7,441 bases of DNA from Anaerolineae bacterium. GTDB taxonomy: Bacteria > Chloroflexota > Anaerolineae > JAAYZQ01. Both the position numbers and the translations under genes were made by a program. Of this stretch, positions 1 through 6,040 are shown one piece after another. The notes beneath the pieces are model-generated. The model searched no databases, had not been told where the DNA came from, and saw nothing but the letters and a program-made list of their open reading frames with translations. Position 1 is the first letter of the stretch. Each line of letters begins with the position of its first letter. The stretch spans positions 1-7,441 of the forward strand of contig JAFGIA010000380.1 of assembly GCA_016929795.1 (NCBI GenBank). The letters run 5' to 3'.

Positions 1-107
1 AGGTTGATCGAGAAGAAGGCGTAGATGAAGGCATCAAACACCGACCACGAGCGGACCAACCCCGTCGCCTTGCGCAAGAACAACGTTGTATCTTGACCCT
101 TACTCAT
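1..107 (-). CDS. APC-superfamily permease, N-terminal fragment
   Basis: Only the first 35 codons are inside the window; the gene continues past the left edge. It starts at ATG (105-107, reverse strand) and reads MSKGQDTTLFLRKATGLVRS, then continues toward FDAFIYAFFSINL. A short charged cytosolic tail, a RKATGLVR-type motif and the onset of a hydrophobic first helix are the usual opening of APC-superfamily amino acid permeases; this match is from memory of the family. A purine-rich Shine-Dalgarno stretch (GGAGGAAGGGAG) lies about 10 nt upstream and supports the start. Substrate cannot be judged from this fragment. It differs from the KimA-type transporter at 1674-3539, so the window carries two distinct APC members. 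No clear promoter was seen upstream. Confidence 0.6.
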   Translation of the reverse strand, partial: MSKGQDTTLFLRKATGLVRSWSVFDAFIYAFFSIN

Positions 108-405
108 TCTTTGTGTTCTCCCTTCCTCCAAAGTGATTGCCAAAAACACTCACGAAAAGTGCCCTTCACCGGCACCGCCAAGCTATGTCTCGCTCCTCAC
201 CCCCTTTCCCTGGCCTCCAGGCGCCTACCACCACGTTCCTAAACTGGGGCCAAAATGAAACCTACACGTTGGTGCGTTGCACCTGCCGTTGGGTGCAACG
301 CACCTGGTGCCGGTTTCACCTTGGCTTTAGTTTAGTCGCCGCTTCAGCCGTCACCCTCCCCCCTGGGCCTCACCCACCATCCTCAACACACCTCCCTACC
401 GCCTG
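108..405. other. Intergenic region between two minus-strand genes
   Basis: These roughly 300 bases separate the stop of the metallophosphoesterase gene from the start of the APC permease gene. The plus strand is notably C/T-rich around 180-235 and 335-400, so the would-be transcript is purine-rich. The only clear structure is the inverted repeat at 271-304. No convincing -10/-35 pair for the permease was found. A 96-codon plus-strand frame across it (137-427) has low-complexity, Pro/Thr-rich content and no family resemblance, and is not called. Confidence 0.6.
271..304. repeat. Perfect 13-bp inverted repeat, REP-like
   Basis: GGTGCGTTGCACC (271-283) is followed by an 8-nt spacer and its exact reverse complement GGTGCAACGCACC (292-304). 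Each arm is itself a small hairpin (GGTGC, three bases, GCACC), so the element can fold as one 13-bp hairpin or as two adjacent 5-bp hairpins. It lies about 100 bp beyond the stop of the minus-strand metallophosphoesterase gene, but no T-run follows on either strand, so it is not a standard intrinsic terminator. Similar GGTGCGTT.../...AACGCACC repeats are, from memory, common intergenic elements in cyanobacteria and some Chloroflexota. Whether this one is repeated in its genome cannot be seen here. Confidence 0.8.
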
Positions 406-1347
406 TTACCCTGTCGTCAACACGTAATTCTTGATCTTGGTGCGCGCCAGGTTAATAACTGCGCCGAGCAGCCGGCCCTGCTCGTACATGCTGCCGGGGT
501 TGATGCACAAAGTCTTGCCCACACGGATGGCGCCCTTGCCCTCGTGGATATGGCCATGCAAGCCCAACAGGGGTTGGTGCTCTTTGAGGAGGTCGCGCAC
601 GGCGGTGCTGCCCACAGGCACCAGAGAGCGACCGCCCAGCTTGGGCGTCAAATCCTCGGTCAACTCTGGCACATCGTCCAGCGTCGATCCGTAGGGCGGG
701 GCGTGAAAGTTGAACACACTGTTGCGTGGATTCTTGAGCTGCGCAATCATGGCCTCCAGACGCCTGCGCAGCGCCGGCTCGTCCTCTTCGCGGTAGGTGT
801 GCCACGGTGTGGGGTTGCTCCAGCCTGTCGAGATCATTTCGTGGTATGCGTCCAGCTCGATCACCCGGCCCTCGGCCAGCTCGACGTGCCTGGCAGATCG
901 GATCAGATCGTCGAGCTCGAACATGTCGTCGTTCCCGGGTGCCACGTAGCACCGGATCCCGCTCCCTGCCAGCTTTTCATCGGCGTACGCCAGCCACTGC
1001 TCGGCAGTCCGGAATACCTCATCGTGAAAAATGGCGTCCACTTTTTCGGGGCTGGCATTGAGCTCGGTGATCTCGTCAGGAGTGGTGCGGTAGGGATAGT
1101 AGCCGCGGCTCTTGATCTGCTTTTCCATCTCGACCACCTGGTCCTCGCCGTGCAGGAACGATTCCTGCTCGAGCAAGACCGCCTTGTAGGTGTCGCCGCC
1201 CTGGTGGATGATGGGCACAATGGCTTTGCCCGTCATGTCACCCCCCAGAATGAGAATGTCTGCCCCATAGAACTTGGCAGCACTGACAAACTTTTTCCAA
1301 CAGATGTCCGATCCGTGTACGTCGGTTGCAAAGAAAATCGTAGTCAT
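406..1347 (-). CDS. Icc-like metallophosphoesterase
   Basis: A 313-residue calcineurin-type metallophosphoesterase, probably cytosolic, since no signal peptide or membrane segment is visible. Metal-binding motifs occur in the expected order: DVH (D9, H11), GGD (D37), GND (N139), FHAP (H215) and GHIH (H265, H267). The position after N139 is Asp rather than the common His of GNHE. From memory, GNDD is usual in the COG2129-type Icc-like branch, so this is probably not a defect. The start was set at ATG 1345-1347 because MTTIFFATDVHG is the family's normal beginning; a frame open to 1416 would add 23 residues of non-family sequence. AGGCGG and AGGA lie just upstream. A long insertion (residues 50-130) between the second and third motifs is rich in charged residues. 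Substrate is unknown; cyclic nucleotides or other phosphodiesters are possibilities. It stands alone, divergent from the transporter at 1674. Confidence 0.88.
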   Translation of the reverse strand: MTTIFFATDVHGSDICWKKFVSAAKFYGADILILGGDMTGKAIVPIIHQGGDTYKAVLLEQESFLHGEDQVVEMEKQIKSRGYYPYRTTPDEITELNASPEKVDAIFHDEVFRTAEQWLAYADEKLAGSGIRCYVAPGNDDMFELDDLIRSARHVELAEGRVIELDAYHEMISTGWSNPTPWHTYREEDEPALRRRLEAMIAQLKNPRNSVFNFHAPPYGSTLDDVPELTEDLTPKLGGRSLVPVGSTAVRDLLKEHQPLLGLHGHIHEGKGAIRVGKTLCINPGSMYEQGRLLGAVINLARTKIKNYVLTTG

Positions 1348-1373
1348 TCCTACCGCCTTTCTGGTGATCCGTG

Positions 1374-1402
1374 CTGACGGATGGTTAGATGAATGATATA
1401 AT
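1374..1402 (+). promoter_or_regulatory. Sigma-70-type promoter for the KimA-like gene
   Basis: A perfect TATAAT (1397-1402) is preceded, after a 17-nt spacer, by CTGACG (1374-1379), which matches four of six bases of TTGACA. The predicted start is near 1409, giving a leader of about 265 nt before the transporter. It lies in the divergent gap upstream of the metallophosphoesterase start and could affect that gene too. The call rests on consensus only. Confidence 0.55.
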
Positions 1403-1673
1403 GAGCTCCTCCTCACGAAATGTATCGATGCACCTCAAGTGTACCACGACACGGCAGGTCTGTCAAAGGTCAGCACGGAGCTTGACTCAGCACGACCCGG
1501 TGGATCGTGCCCGGAAGCATGTCCTGGGGGGGAGCCTGGCTCGTTGGTCGCGCTGTGTCTCTCTGGTTGCCTGGGTTGCCAGAAGCGTCACTGCGTGATA
1601 GGATCTGTTACCGTGTGCGATTCGGTTGGCCTGGCAGAGCAGATGCCTCAACCCTGGTCAGGAGTAAAGAAAT
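1403..1673 (+). other. Long 5' leader of the KimA-like gene
   Basis: About 270 bases lie between the predicted promoter and the transporter start, with no credible gene. Two structures can be paired by eye: GCACGA/TCGTGC (1490-1495 with 1505-1510, 9-nt loop) and a longer hairpin just before the ribosome binding site (1624-1653, listed separately). In Firmicutes, kimA-type genes are often preceded by a c-di-AMP (ydaO) riboswitch. Its hallmark blocks were not recognised here, so the leader is left unclassified. Confidence 0.4.
1624..1653 (+). promoter_or_regulatory. Hairpin just upstream of the transporter RBS
   Basis: GGTTG (1624-1628) pairs with CAACC (1649-1653), and inside it GGCA (1633-1636) pairs with TGCC (1644-1647) around a 7-nt loop, with a GCCT bulge opposite a single T. 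The stem ends 6 nt before the Shine-Dalgarno sequence AGGAG (1660-1664). It could influence ribosome access, but stems of this size also arise by chance in GC-rich DNA. Confidence 0.3.
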
Positions 1674-3539
1674 ATGCTCATGCGATTTCGCCATTTCCTC
1701 TTGGGCCCTCCGCTGCCCACAGGGCGCCTGGCTGATGTGCGCCTCAACAAGGTGCGCGCCCTGGCCAGTTTTTCACCCGATGCTTTGTCGTCCATCGCCT
1801 ATGCCAACCAGGAGATCTATCTGGGGCTCGTGGTAGCCGGTGCCGCGGGCCTGGCTTTGACCTTGCCCATTGGCCTGGCTATCACCGCACTCCTGCTCGT
1901 CGTGGCGCTGTCCTACTTTCAGACGATCCATGCCTACCCCTCAGGTGGCGGATCGTACGTGGTCGCGCGCGAGAACCTCGGCACGCTGCCGGGGCTCGTC
2001 GCCGGGGCAGCGCTGCTCGTCGGCTATCTGCTCACCGCCGCCGTCAGCCTGACGGCCGGTGTCGAGGCACTCGCTTCGGCATTCCCCTTCCTGTGGGACC
2101 ATCGCGTCTCCGCCTCGCTCATCCTGCTAGCTGTGGTGGCGTTCCTCAATCTGCGCGGCGTGCAAGAGACAGGCACGCTGATGTCGATCCCTGTCTATCT
2201 CTTTCTCTTCACGTACCTGCCGCTGATTGCCTATGGCCTGGTGCGATTGGCTGTCGACGGCGTGGCATCGCTGGCGACTGCCGCACCGCCTGCCGAGGTA
2301 CCAGTCACCCTGCCGTTGGCTCTCGGCACCTTTGCTGCAGGCTGCACGGCGCTGACGGGCATCGAGGCGATCGCCAACGGGATACCGGCATTCCGCCCGC
2401 CCGAGCAGCGCAACGCAGGCAGGACGTTGATGGTGATGGCCGGGCTGATGGCGCTCCTCTTTCTGGGCAGCACGGGCCTCGTCCAGAGCCTGGCGATCGT
2501 CGCCGGGCCCGAGGAGACGATCCTGTCGGCACTGGGCCGGCGCCTGCTCGGCGATGGGTTCCTCTACCTGCTGGTGCAAACCGGCATCGTGCTCGTGCTG
2601 GCAGTAGCAGCGAACACCAGCTTTGCCGGGTTTCCCAGGCTGGCAGCACTGCTGGCTGCCGACGGCTTTGCACCACGCCAGCTCACCGCACTCGGCGACC
2701 GGCTGGTATACGCCAACGGCATCTTGCTCCTCGCGGGCGCCACGGCTGCCCTCATCCTCTTTTTCGGCGGCGACTCTCACGCACTCATCCCCCTGTTTGC
2801 CGTGGGCGTGTTCATCGCATTCACACTGTCGCAGGCGGGGATGGTAATCCACTGGTGGCGAAAACGGGGGGCGGGCTGGCAGATCAAGGCGGTGCTGAAC
2901 GGCCTCGGCGCTACGGTGACAGGCGTCACCACCATGGTGATCGGTACCAGCCGGTTCGTTGAGGGAGCGTGGATCACAGTAGTGGCCATCCCCTTGCTCG
3001 TGGCTGGCTTTTGGCGCGTGCGCGCGCACTACCGGCAGGTCGCCGAGCAGCTCTCATTGCAGGGATTGGCATGTCCGGCGAGGGTCGACCAGGCGGCGGG
3101 GATGGCGCCGCCACGGCGCGGGCCGCGCGTGGTGGTACCGATCTCGGGGGTACAGCGGGCCACAATCGACGCGGTCACTTTTGCGCGCTCGATCTCGGAT
3201 GACGTGACGGGGCTGTACGTCGAGCTACAGCCAGGCGCAAGCGCAAAAGTGCGGGCGCGATGGGAAGAGTGGTGGCCCGACGTGCCGCTGGTGATCAGGC
3301 CGTCGCCCTACCGGTCGATCGTCGGCCCTCTGATCGAGTTTTTGGATGAGACGGACCAGGCACACGCTGACGGGCAGCTCGCAGTGGTGGTGCTGCCCGA
3401 GTTTGTGCCAGCGCGTTGGTGGCATGCACTGCTGCACAACCAGACGACGTGGCTGATCCACGCCGCCCTGCTCTACCGCCGCCGGCGCCTGGGCTTCCAG
3501 CGTGTGATCGTGGACGTGCCCTATCACCTGAAGCGCTGA
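1674..3539 (+). CDS. KimA-type APC-family transporter (putative K+ uptake)
   Basis: A 621-residue polytopic membrane transporter of the KimA branch of the APC superfamily. The first helix carries DALSSIAY (D36 to Y43), and the second-third helix region has GYLLTAAVS (Y118, T121, S125). CTALTGIEAIANGIPAF (residues 224-240) includes T228 and E231. From memory, equivalents of D36, Y43, Y118, T121, S125 and the Thr/Glu pair line the K+/H+ site of Bacillus KimA. About twelve hydrophobic segments span residues 30-450. The soluble C-terminus (485-621) has the family pattern SPYRSIVGPLIEF and PEFVPARWWHALLHNQT, ending VPYHL. Overall length is close to KimA's. ATG 1674 is preferred over ATG 1680 because AGGAG at 1660-1664 is 9 nt away. 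K+ uptake is inferred; amino acid or other transport remains possible. The gene is apparently monocistronic and converges on the receptor gene. Confidence 0.85.
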   Translation: MLMRFRHFLLGPPLPTGRLADVRLNKVRALASFSPDALSSIAYANQEIYLGLVVAGAAGLALTLPIGLAITALLLVVALSYFQTIHAYPSGGGSYVVARENLGTLPGLVAGAALLVGYLLTAAVSLTAGVEALASAFPFLWDHRVSASLILLAVVAFLNLRGVQETGTLMSIPVYLFLFTYLPLIAYGLVRLAVDGVASLATAAPPAEVPVTLPLALGTFAAGCTALTGIEAIANGIPAFRPPEQRNAGRTLMVMAGLMALLFLGSTGLVQSLAIVAGPEETILSALGRRLLGDGFLYLLVQTGIVLVLAVAANTSFAGFPRLAALLAADGFAPRQLTALGDRLVYANGILLLAGATAALILFFGGDSHALIPLFAVGVFIAFTLSQAGMVIHWWRKRGAGWQIKAVLNGLGATVTGVTTMVIGTSRFVEGAWITVVAIPLLVAGFWRVRAHYRQVAEQLSLQGLACPARVDQAAGMAPPRRGPRVVVPISGVQRATIDAVTFARSISDDVTGLYVELQPGASAKVRARWEEWWPDVPLVIRPSPYRSIVGPLIEFLDETDQAHADGQLAVVVLPEFVPARWWHALLHNQTTWLIHAALLYRRRRLGFQRVIVDVPYHLKR

Positions 3540-3546
3540 GGCGCGG

Positions 3547-5100
3547 TTACTCTTCGATCACCAGCACCATCTCGCGCGCCAGGTTGTTCAGATCTTCGGC
3601 TGCCTTTTCCGCCTGGCGCGTGCTCGCCAGGCTGTGGGCCATCGCCTGGTTAATGCTGTTCATAGCCAGGGCGATCTGCTCGACGCCGGTCGCCTGCTGC
3701 CTGCCGCCCGCCACCATCTGCACTGCGACCTGTGCCGACTCGTCGATGACGGCGGCGAGCTGTGCGATCGTGTCGCCGGTCCTGGCCGCCAGGCGCACCC
3801 CCTCGTCCACCCCCTTGATCCCCTCTTCGGTCGCCATGACGGTGGTGTTGGTGCCCTGCTGGATCTCTTCCAGGAGCGCGCGAACCTGAATGGTGGCGCG
3901 CCTGGACTGCTCGGCCAGCGAGCGCACCTCCTGGGCGACGACGGCAAACCCCTTGCCCTGCTCGCCTGCCCGCGCCGCCTCCACCGACGCGTTCAGCGCC
4001 AGCATGTTCGATTGCGACGCCAGGTCGCCCACAGTGGCGATAATCTCGCCCACTTGCTGGGTACGGTGCGACAGGGCCAGGATATGTCCGGCAATGTCTT
4101 CCACCTGGTGCTTGATGCGCCCCATGCTCTCCACCATCTGTTGCACGGCGGCCTCGCCGGCACGCGACACCTGGACGGTGCGCTCGGCGGCACCGGCGAC
4201 TTCTTGCGCGCGCGCCACCGACTCACCGGCAATGATCTTGACCTCGTCGACGGTGGTAGTGGTTTGCGCCAGCTCGGCGGATTGCTCGCCGGCGCTGGTC
4301 ACCTGCTGCGTGGTGGCTGCCAGGATCTCGGCGGCGCTCTCGTTCAGGCTAGCGGCGGCAGCGCGCACGCTGTCGAGGATACGCTGCAGCCGCTCGCGCT
4401 GCGCCTGCTCGGCGTGCATCAGCCGCTCCAACTCGGCGCGCTGCGCCTGTTCGGCCGCAAAGCGCTCGTGGAGTGCGGCCTGCGCTGCCTCCAGCTCGCG
4501 GTTGGCGGCACGGCTGCGCGTGAGGGCCAGCTCAATGCCGCGCACAGGCAGGTAAATGAGCACGGCAGCCAGAAGCAAATTGGCAATGCCCGTGATGAGC
4601 GCGAACTCGGGAGATGCCCCCTGAAGCGTCACCAGCCGGCCGGTGATCTCGATCCAGTAGAGAATGACCGCCACGGTGATGCTCAGGCCGGCGGCGACGA
4701 ACCCCCACACGCTCCCGGCCAGCATGCCAGCCATCAAGATCACGAGCACATAGCTGCTCAGCGTGACCCCCTGGACGCCTCCCCCTGTGGCCGTGACGTA
4801 GGTGAGGAGGACCCAGAATCCTGCGGCCAGGATCAGGCCTGCGGGGCGCACGATGCCGCGGCGCATCAGCCACTGCACGAGCATGAGGATTGCCACCATC
4901 GACGCGATAACAACTATATTCACCCAGTTCCAGCTCGCGGGCAGGATGAACAAAGAGGCGATCACGACGACGGCGAGAAGGGAGAGAGAGATGGCGTTGA
5001 GCAGGCCCGCAATGCGCGTCTTGTCCTCGTCGCCGGCAAAGACAGGCGGGGCAAGGCGCCGCGCCAGGCCAGGGGCCGGGCCGGAGATGTTGTGTTGCAT
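3547..5100 (-). CDS. Methyl-accepting chemotaxis-type receptor, six-TM, no HAMP
   Basis: A 517-residue chemoreceptor-like protein that would pass signals to a CheA/CheW array. A short cytosolic tail contains APPVFAGDEDKTRIAGLLNA, a module opening that recurs, from memory, in Anaerolineae sensor proteins. About six hydrophobic segments follow: roughly 32-53, 58-79, 84-104, 112-131, 133-152 and 165-187. Residues 195-245 form an Ala/Glu/Gln/Arg-rich coiled coil instead of a recognisable HAMP domain. The MCP signalling domain occupies about 250-517, with the hairpin tip at NMLALNASVEAARAGEQGKG (365-384). No large periplasmic domain and no C-terminal CheR-tethering pentapeptide are present. The start at 5100 has a strong AAAGGAGG 6 nt upstream. 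Its 3' end is 7 bp from the stop of the convergent transporter. Ligand and chemosensory pathway are unknown; no che gene is in the window. Confidence 0.92.
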   Translation of the reverse strand: MQHNISGPAPGLARRLAPPVFAGDEDKTRIAGLLNAISLSLLAVVVIASLFILPASWNWVNIVVIASMVAILMLVQWLMRRGIVRPAGLILAAGFWVLLTYVTATGGGVQGVTLSSYVLVILMAGMLAGSVWGFVAAGLSITVAVILYWIEITGRLVTLQGASPEFALITGIANLLLAAVLIYLPVRGIELALTRSRAANRELEAAQAALHERFAAEQAQRAELERLMHAEQAQRERLQRILDSVRAAAASLNESAAEILAATTQQVTSAGEQSAELAQTTTTVDEVKIIAGESVARAQEVAGAAERTVQVSRAGEAAVQQMVESMGRIKHQVEDIAGHILALSHRTQQVGEIIATVGDLASQSNMLALNASVEAARAGEQGKGFAVVAQEVRSLAEQSRRATIQVRALLEEIQQGTNTTVMATEEGIKGVDEGVRLAARTGDTIAQLAAVIDESAQVAVQMVAGGRQQATGVEQIALAMNSINQAMAHSLASTRQAEKAAEDLNNLAREMVLVIEE

Positions 5101-5170
5101 CCTGAGCCTCCTTTGGCACCTGCGATCATGACACGCGCTGTCCCCTTTGTTGCGTCAGGGAGGCGCGCGC

Positions 5171-5199
5171 TTGCCACTTCGCGGCGACTTTTGTATAAT
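5171..5199 (+). promoter_or_regulatory. Near-consensus promoter, antisense to rsfS
   Basis: TTGCCA (5171-5176, five of six bases of the -35 consensus) is followed by exactly 17 nt and a perfect TATAAT (5194-5199). Predicted initiation is near 5206, reading rightward. The next 830 nt on that strand are antisense to rsfS and the Mut7-C gene; the first sense gene reached is the Amt-like frame at 6019. No transcript evidence is available. Confidence 0.55.
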
Positions 5200-5202
5200 G
5201 GA

Positions 5203-5215
5203 CCGCATTGTGCGG
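5203..5215 (-). terminator. Small hairpin directly after the rsfS stop
   Basis: CCGCA and TGCGG form a perfect 5-bp stem with a 3-nt loop, abutting the rsfS stop codon (5216-5218). On the minus strand it is followed by TCCATTATAC rather than a T-run, so it is at best a weak terminator or a 3'-end stabiliser. It also overlaps the predicted start of the antisense promoter's transcript. Confidence 0.3.
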
Positions 5216-5560
5216 TTACATGATCTGAACCACCAGGCGTGCCTTTTTCCACAGGCCCTCGAGGTCGTAGTAGGCGCGCAGCTCCGGATCAAAGATGTGC
5301 ACGACGACAGCACCATAGTCGACGAGCACCCAACCCGACTCGGGCTCGCCCTCTCTGTGCAGGGGGCGCTCGCCAGCGGCGCGGGTCTGATCAACCACCT
5401 CGTCGAGAATGGCCCTGAACTGCGGCGTGCTCTCAGCATTGCACAGCACAAAATAGTCAGCCATCAACGACACTGGGGTCATGTCCAGCACAGCGATGTT
5501 GGCCCCGAGACGCTCAGAAATAGCATCGGTGATTACGTGTACCAGTTCGATAGGTTCCAG
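5216..5560 (-). CDS. rsfS: Ribosome silencing factor RsfS (Iojap/YbeB family)
   Basis: RsfS binds ribosomal protein uL14 and blocks joining of the 30S and 50S subunits, lowering translation during starvation. The 114-residue product has the family's core: SLMADYFVLCNAES (31-44) and GWVLVDYGAVVVHIFDPELR with YYDLEGLWK shortly after (76-106). The start chosen is CTG at 5558-5560, giving LEPIELVHVITDAISERLGA with Met at position 1. GGAGGT (5567-5572) lies 6 nt upstream, and this N-terminus restores normal family length. The next conventional start, GTG at 5491, would delete the first 23 residues, including the conserved first helix, and lacks a comparable ribosome binding site. It lies downstream of the Mut7-C gene in the same frame, separated by one TGA plus one codon, so the two are presumably cotranscribed and translationally coupled. 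Confidence 0.9.
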   Translation of the reverse strand: MEPIELVHVITDAISERLGANIAVLDMTPVSLMADYFVLCNAESTPQFRAILDEVVDQTRAAGERPLHREGEPESGWVLVDYGAVVVHIFDPELRAYYDLEGLWKKARLVVQIM

Positions 5561-5563
5561 GGT

Positions 5564-6040
5564 TCAACCTCCGTTCCGTTTTGTTACAAGTCGAGCCAGG
5601 CGCTCTTCCATCTGCTGCCGGTGGCTGCCGCGCCAGTAGACGCGCTGGCAGCCCGGGCACAATTTGAATATCTCTTGAGTGCAGGCGACATAGGCCGGCA
5701 CCCGCTCTCGCGCCTCTTCCCGGTCCAGGTCCACGAGCCGCTCGTTGCACACGGGACAGCGGGAAAAGGAACCAGCGCAATCAAGCTCGAGCTCGGCAAG
5801 GAGCTGCACGAGCTGCTGGTCCAGATGCTCACTCTGGATGAGCACGCTGTCGATGCCGCGCCGCTGCGCCAGCTCCCGGTCGCGGGTGAGCAGCACCCGC
5901 CCCTCGGCGCGCGCCAGGCGCGCCAGTTGATGGTCATCCATAGCGGGATCAAAGAGGGTGTCGTACCCCAAGATCCGCAACCACCTGGCCAGCGTGCCAA
6001 GCATAGCGTCGGCGACAAATGTACAATTCACAATTAGCAA
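5564..6040 (-). CDS. Mut7-C RNase / PIN-like domain protein with zinc ribbon
   Basis: A 158-residue Mut7-C (formerly DUF82) protein: a PIN-like nuclease fold joined to a small zinc-binding segment, expected to be cytosolic and RNA-directed. FVADAMLGTLARWLRILGYD (8-27) holds the first acidic residue (D11); further acidic candidates are D35/D36 and LTRDREL (D54). Zinc-type cysteine pairs are CPVC (95-98) and CPGC (128-131), followed by the family ending RVYWRGSH. The start is uncertain: TTG at 6038-6040 gives the longest form, GTG at 6029-6031 a 155-residue form. Both lie in the CAATNNN heptamer array and neither has a clear Shine-Dalgarno sequence. The ATG at residue 13 would lose D11 and is unlikely. 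The last two Gly codons form the rsfS ribosome binding site. It starts head to head with, and overlaps, the Amt-like gene. Confidence 0.85.
   Translation of the reverse strand: MLIVNCTFVADAMLGTLARWLRILGYDTLFDPAMDDHQLARLARAEGRVLLTRDRELAQRRGIDSVLIQSEHLDQQLVQLLAELELDCAGSFSRCPVCNERLVDLDREEARERVPAYVACTQEIFKLCPGCQRVYWRGSHRQQMEERLARLVTKRNGG

Noticed and set aside
271..304. Intrinsic terminator for the metallophosphoesterase gene
   Set aside because: The hairpin is strong, but no T-run follows on the transcribed strand.
340..400. G-quadruplex on the minus strand downstream of the metallophosphoesterase
   Set aside because: There are G-runs (GGG and a run of six), but loop lengths are irregular and the stretch may simply be purine-rich.
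544..1377. 277-codon plus-strand open frame
   Set aside because: Antisense to the metallophosphoesterase, which carries all five metal-binding motifs.
1348..1416. Upstream ATG at 1416 extending the metallophosphoesterase by 23 residues
   Set aside because: The extension is unlike the family, contains the TATAAT of the opposing promoter, and the downstream ATG at 1347 gives the normal MTTIFFATDVHG start.
1403..1673. c-di-AMP (ydaO) riboswitch upstream of the KimA-like gene
   Set aside because: Expected from gene context, but the conserved sequence blocks could not be found by eye. Kept only as a leader of unknown type.
1439..1836. Small plus-strand frames in the transporter leader
   Set aside because: Low-quality translations without ribosome binding sites, and they run into the start of the transporter in other frames.
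2127..3029. 300-codon minus-strand open frame
   Set aside because: Antisense shadow of the KimA-like transporter, with Gln/Cys/His-rich composition and no family signal.
3634..5223. 529-codon plus-strand open frame opposite the receptor gene
   Set aside because: His/Asp/Arg/Gly-rich composition typical of the antisense of GC-rich coding DNA. The opposite strand has an unmistakable MCP domain.
5147..6037. 296-codon plus-strand open frame opposite rsfS and the Mut7-C gene
   Set aside because: Both opposing genes are clear family members and this frame shows no recognisable motif. A noncoding antisense transcript here is possible, a protein is not supported.
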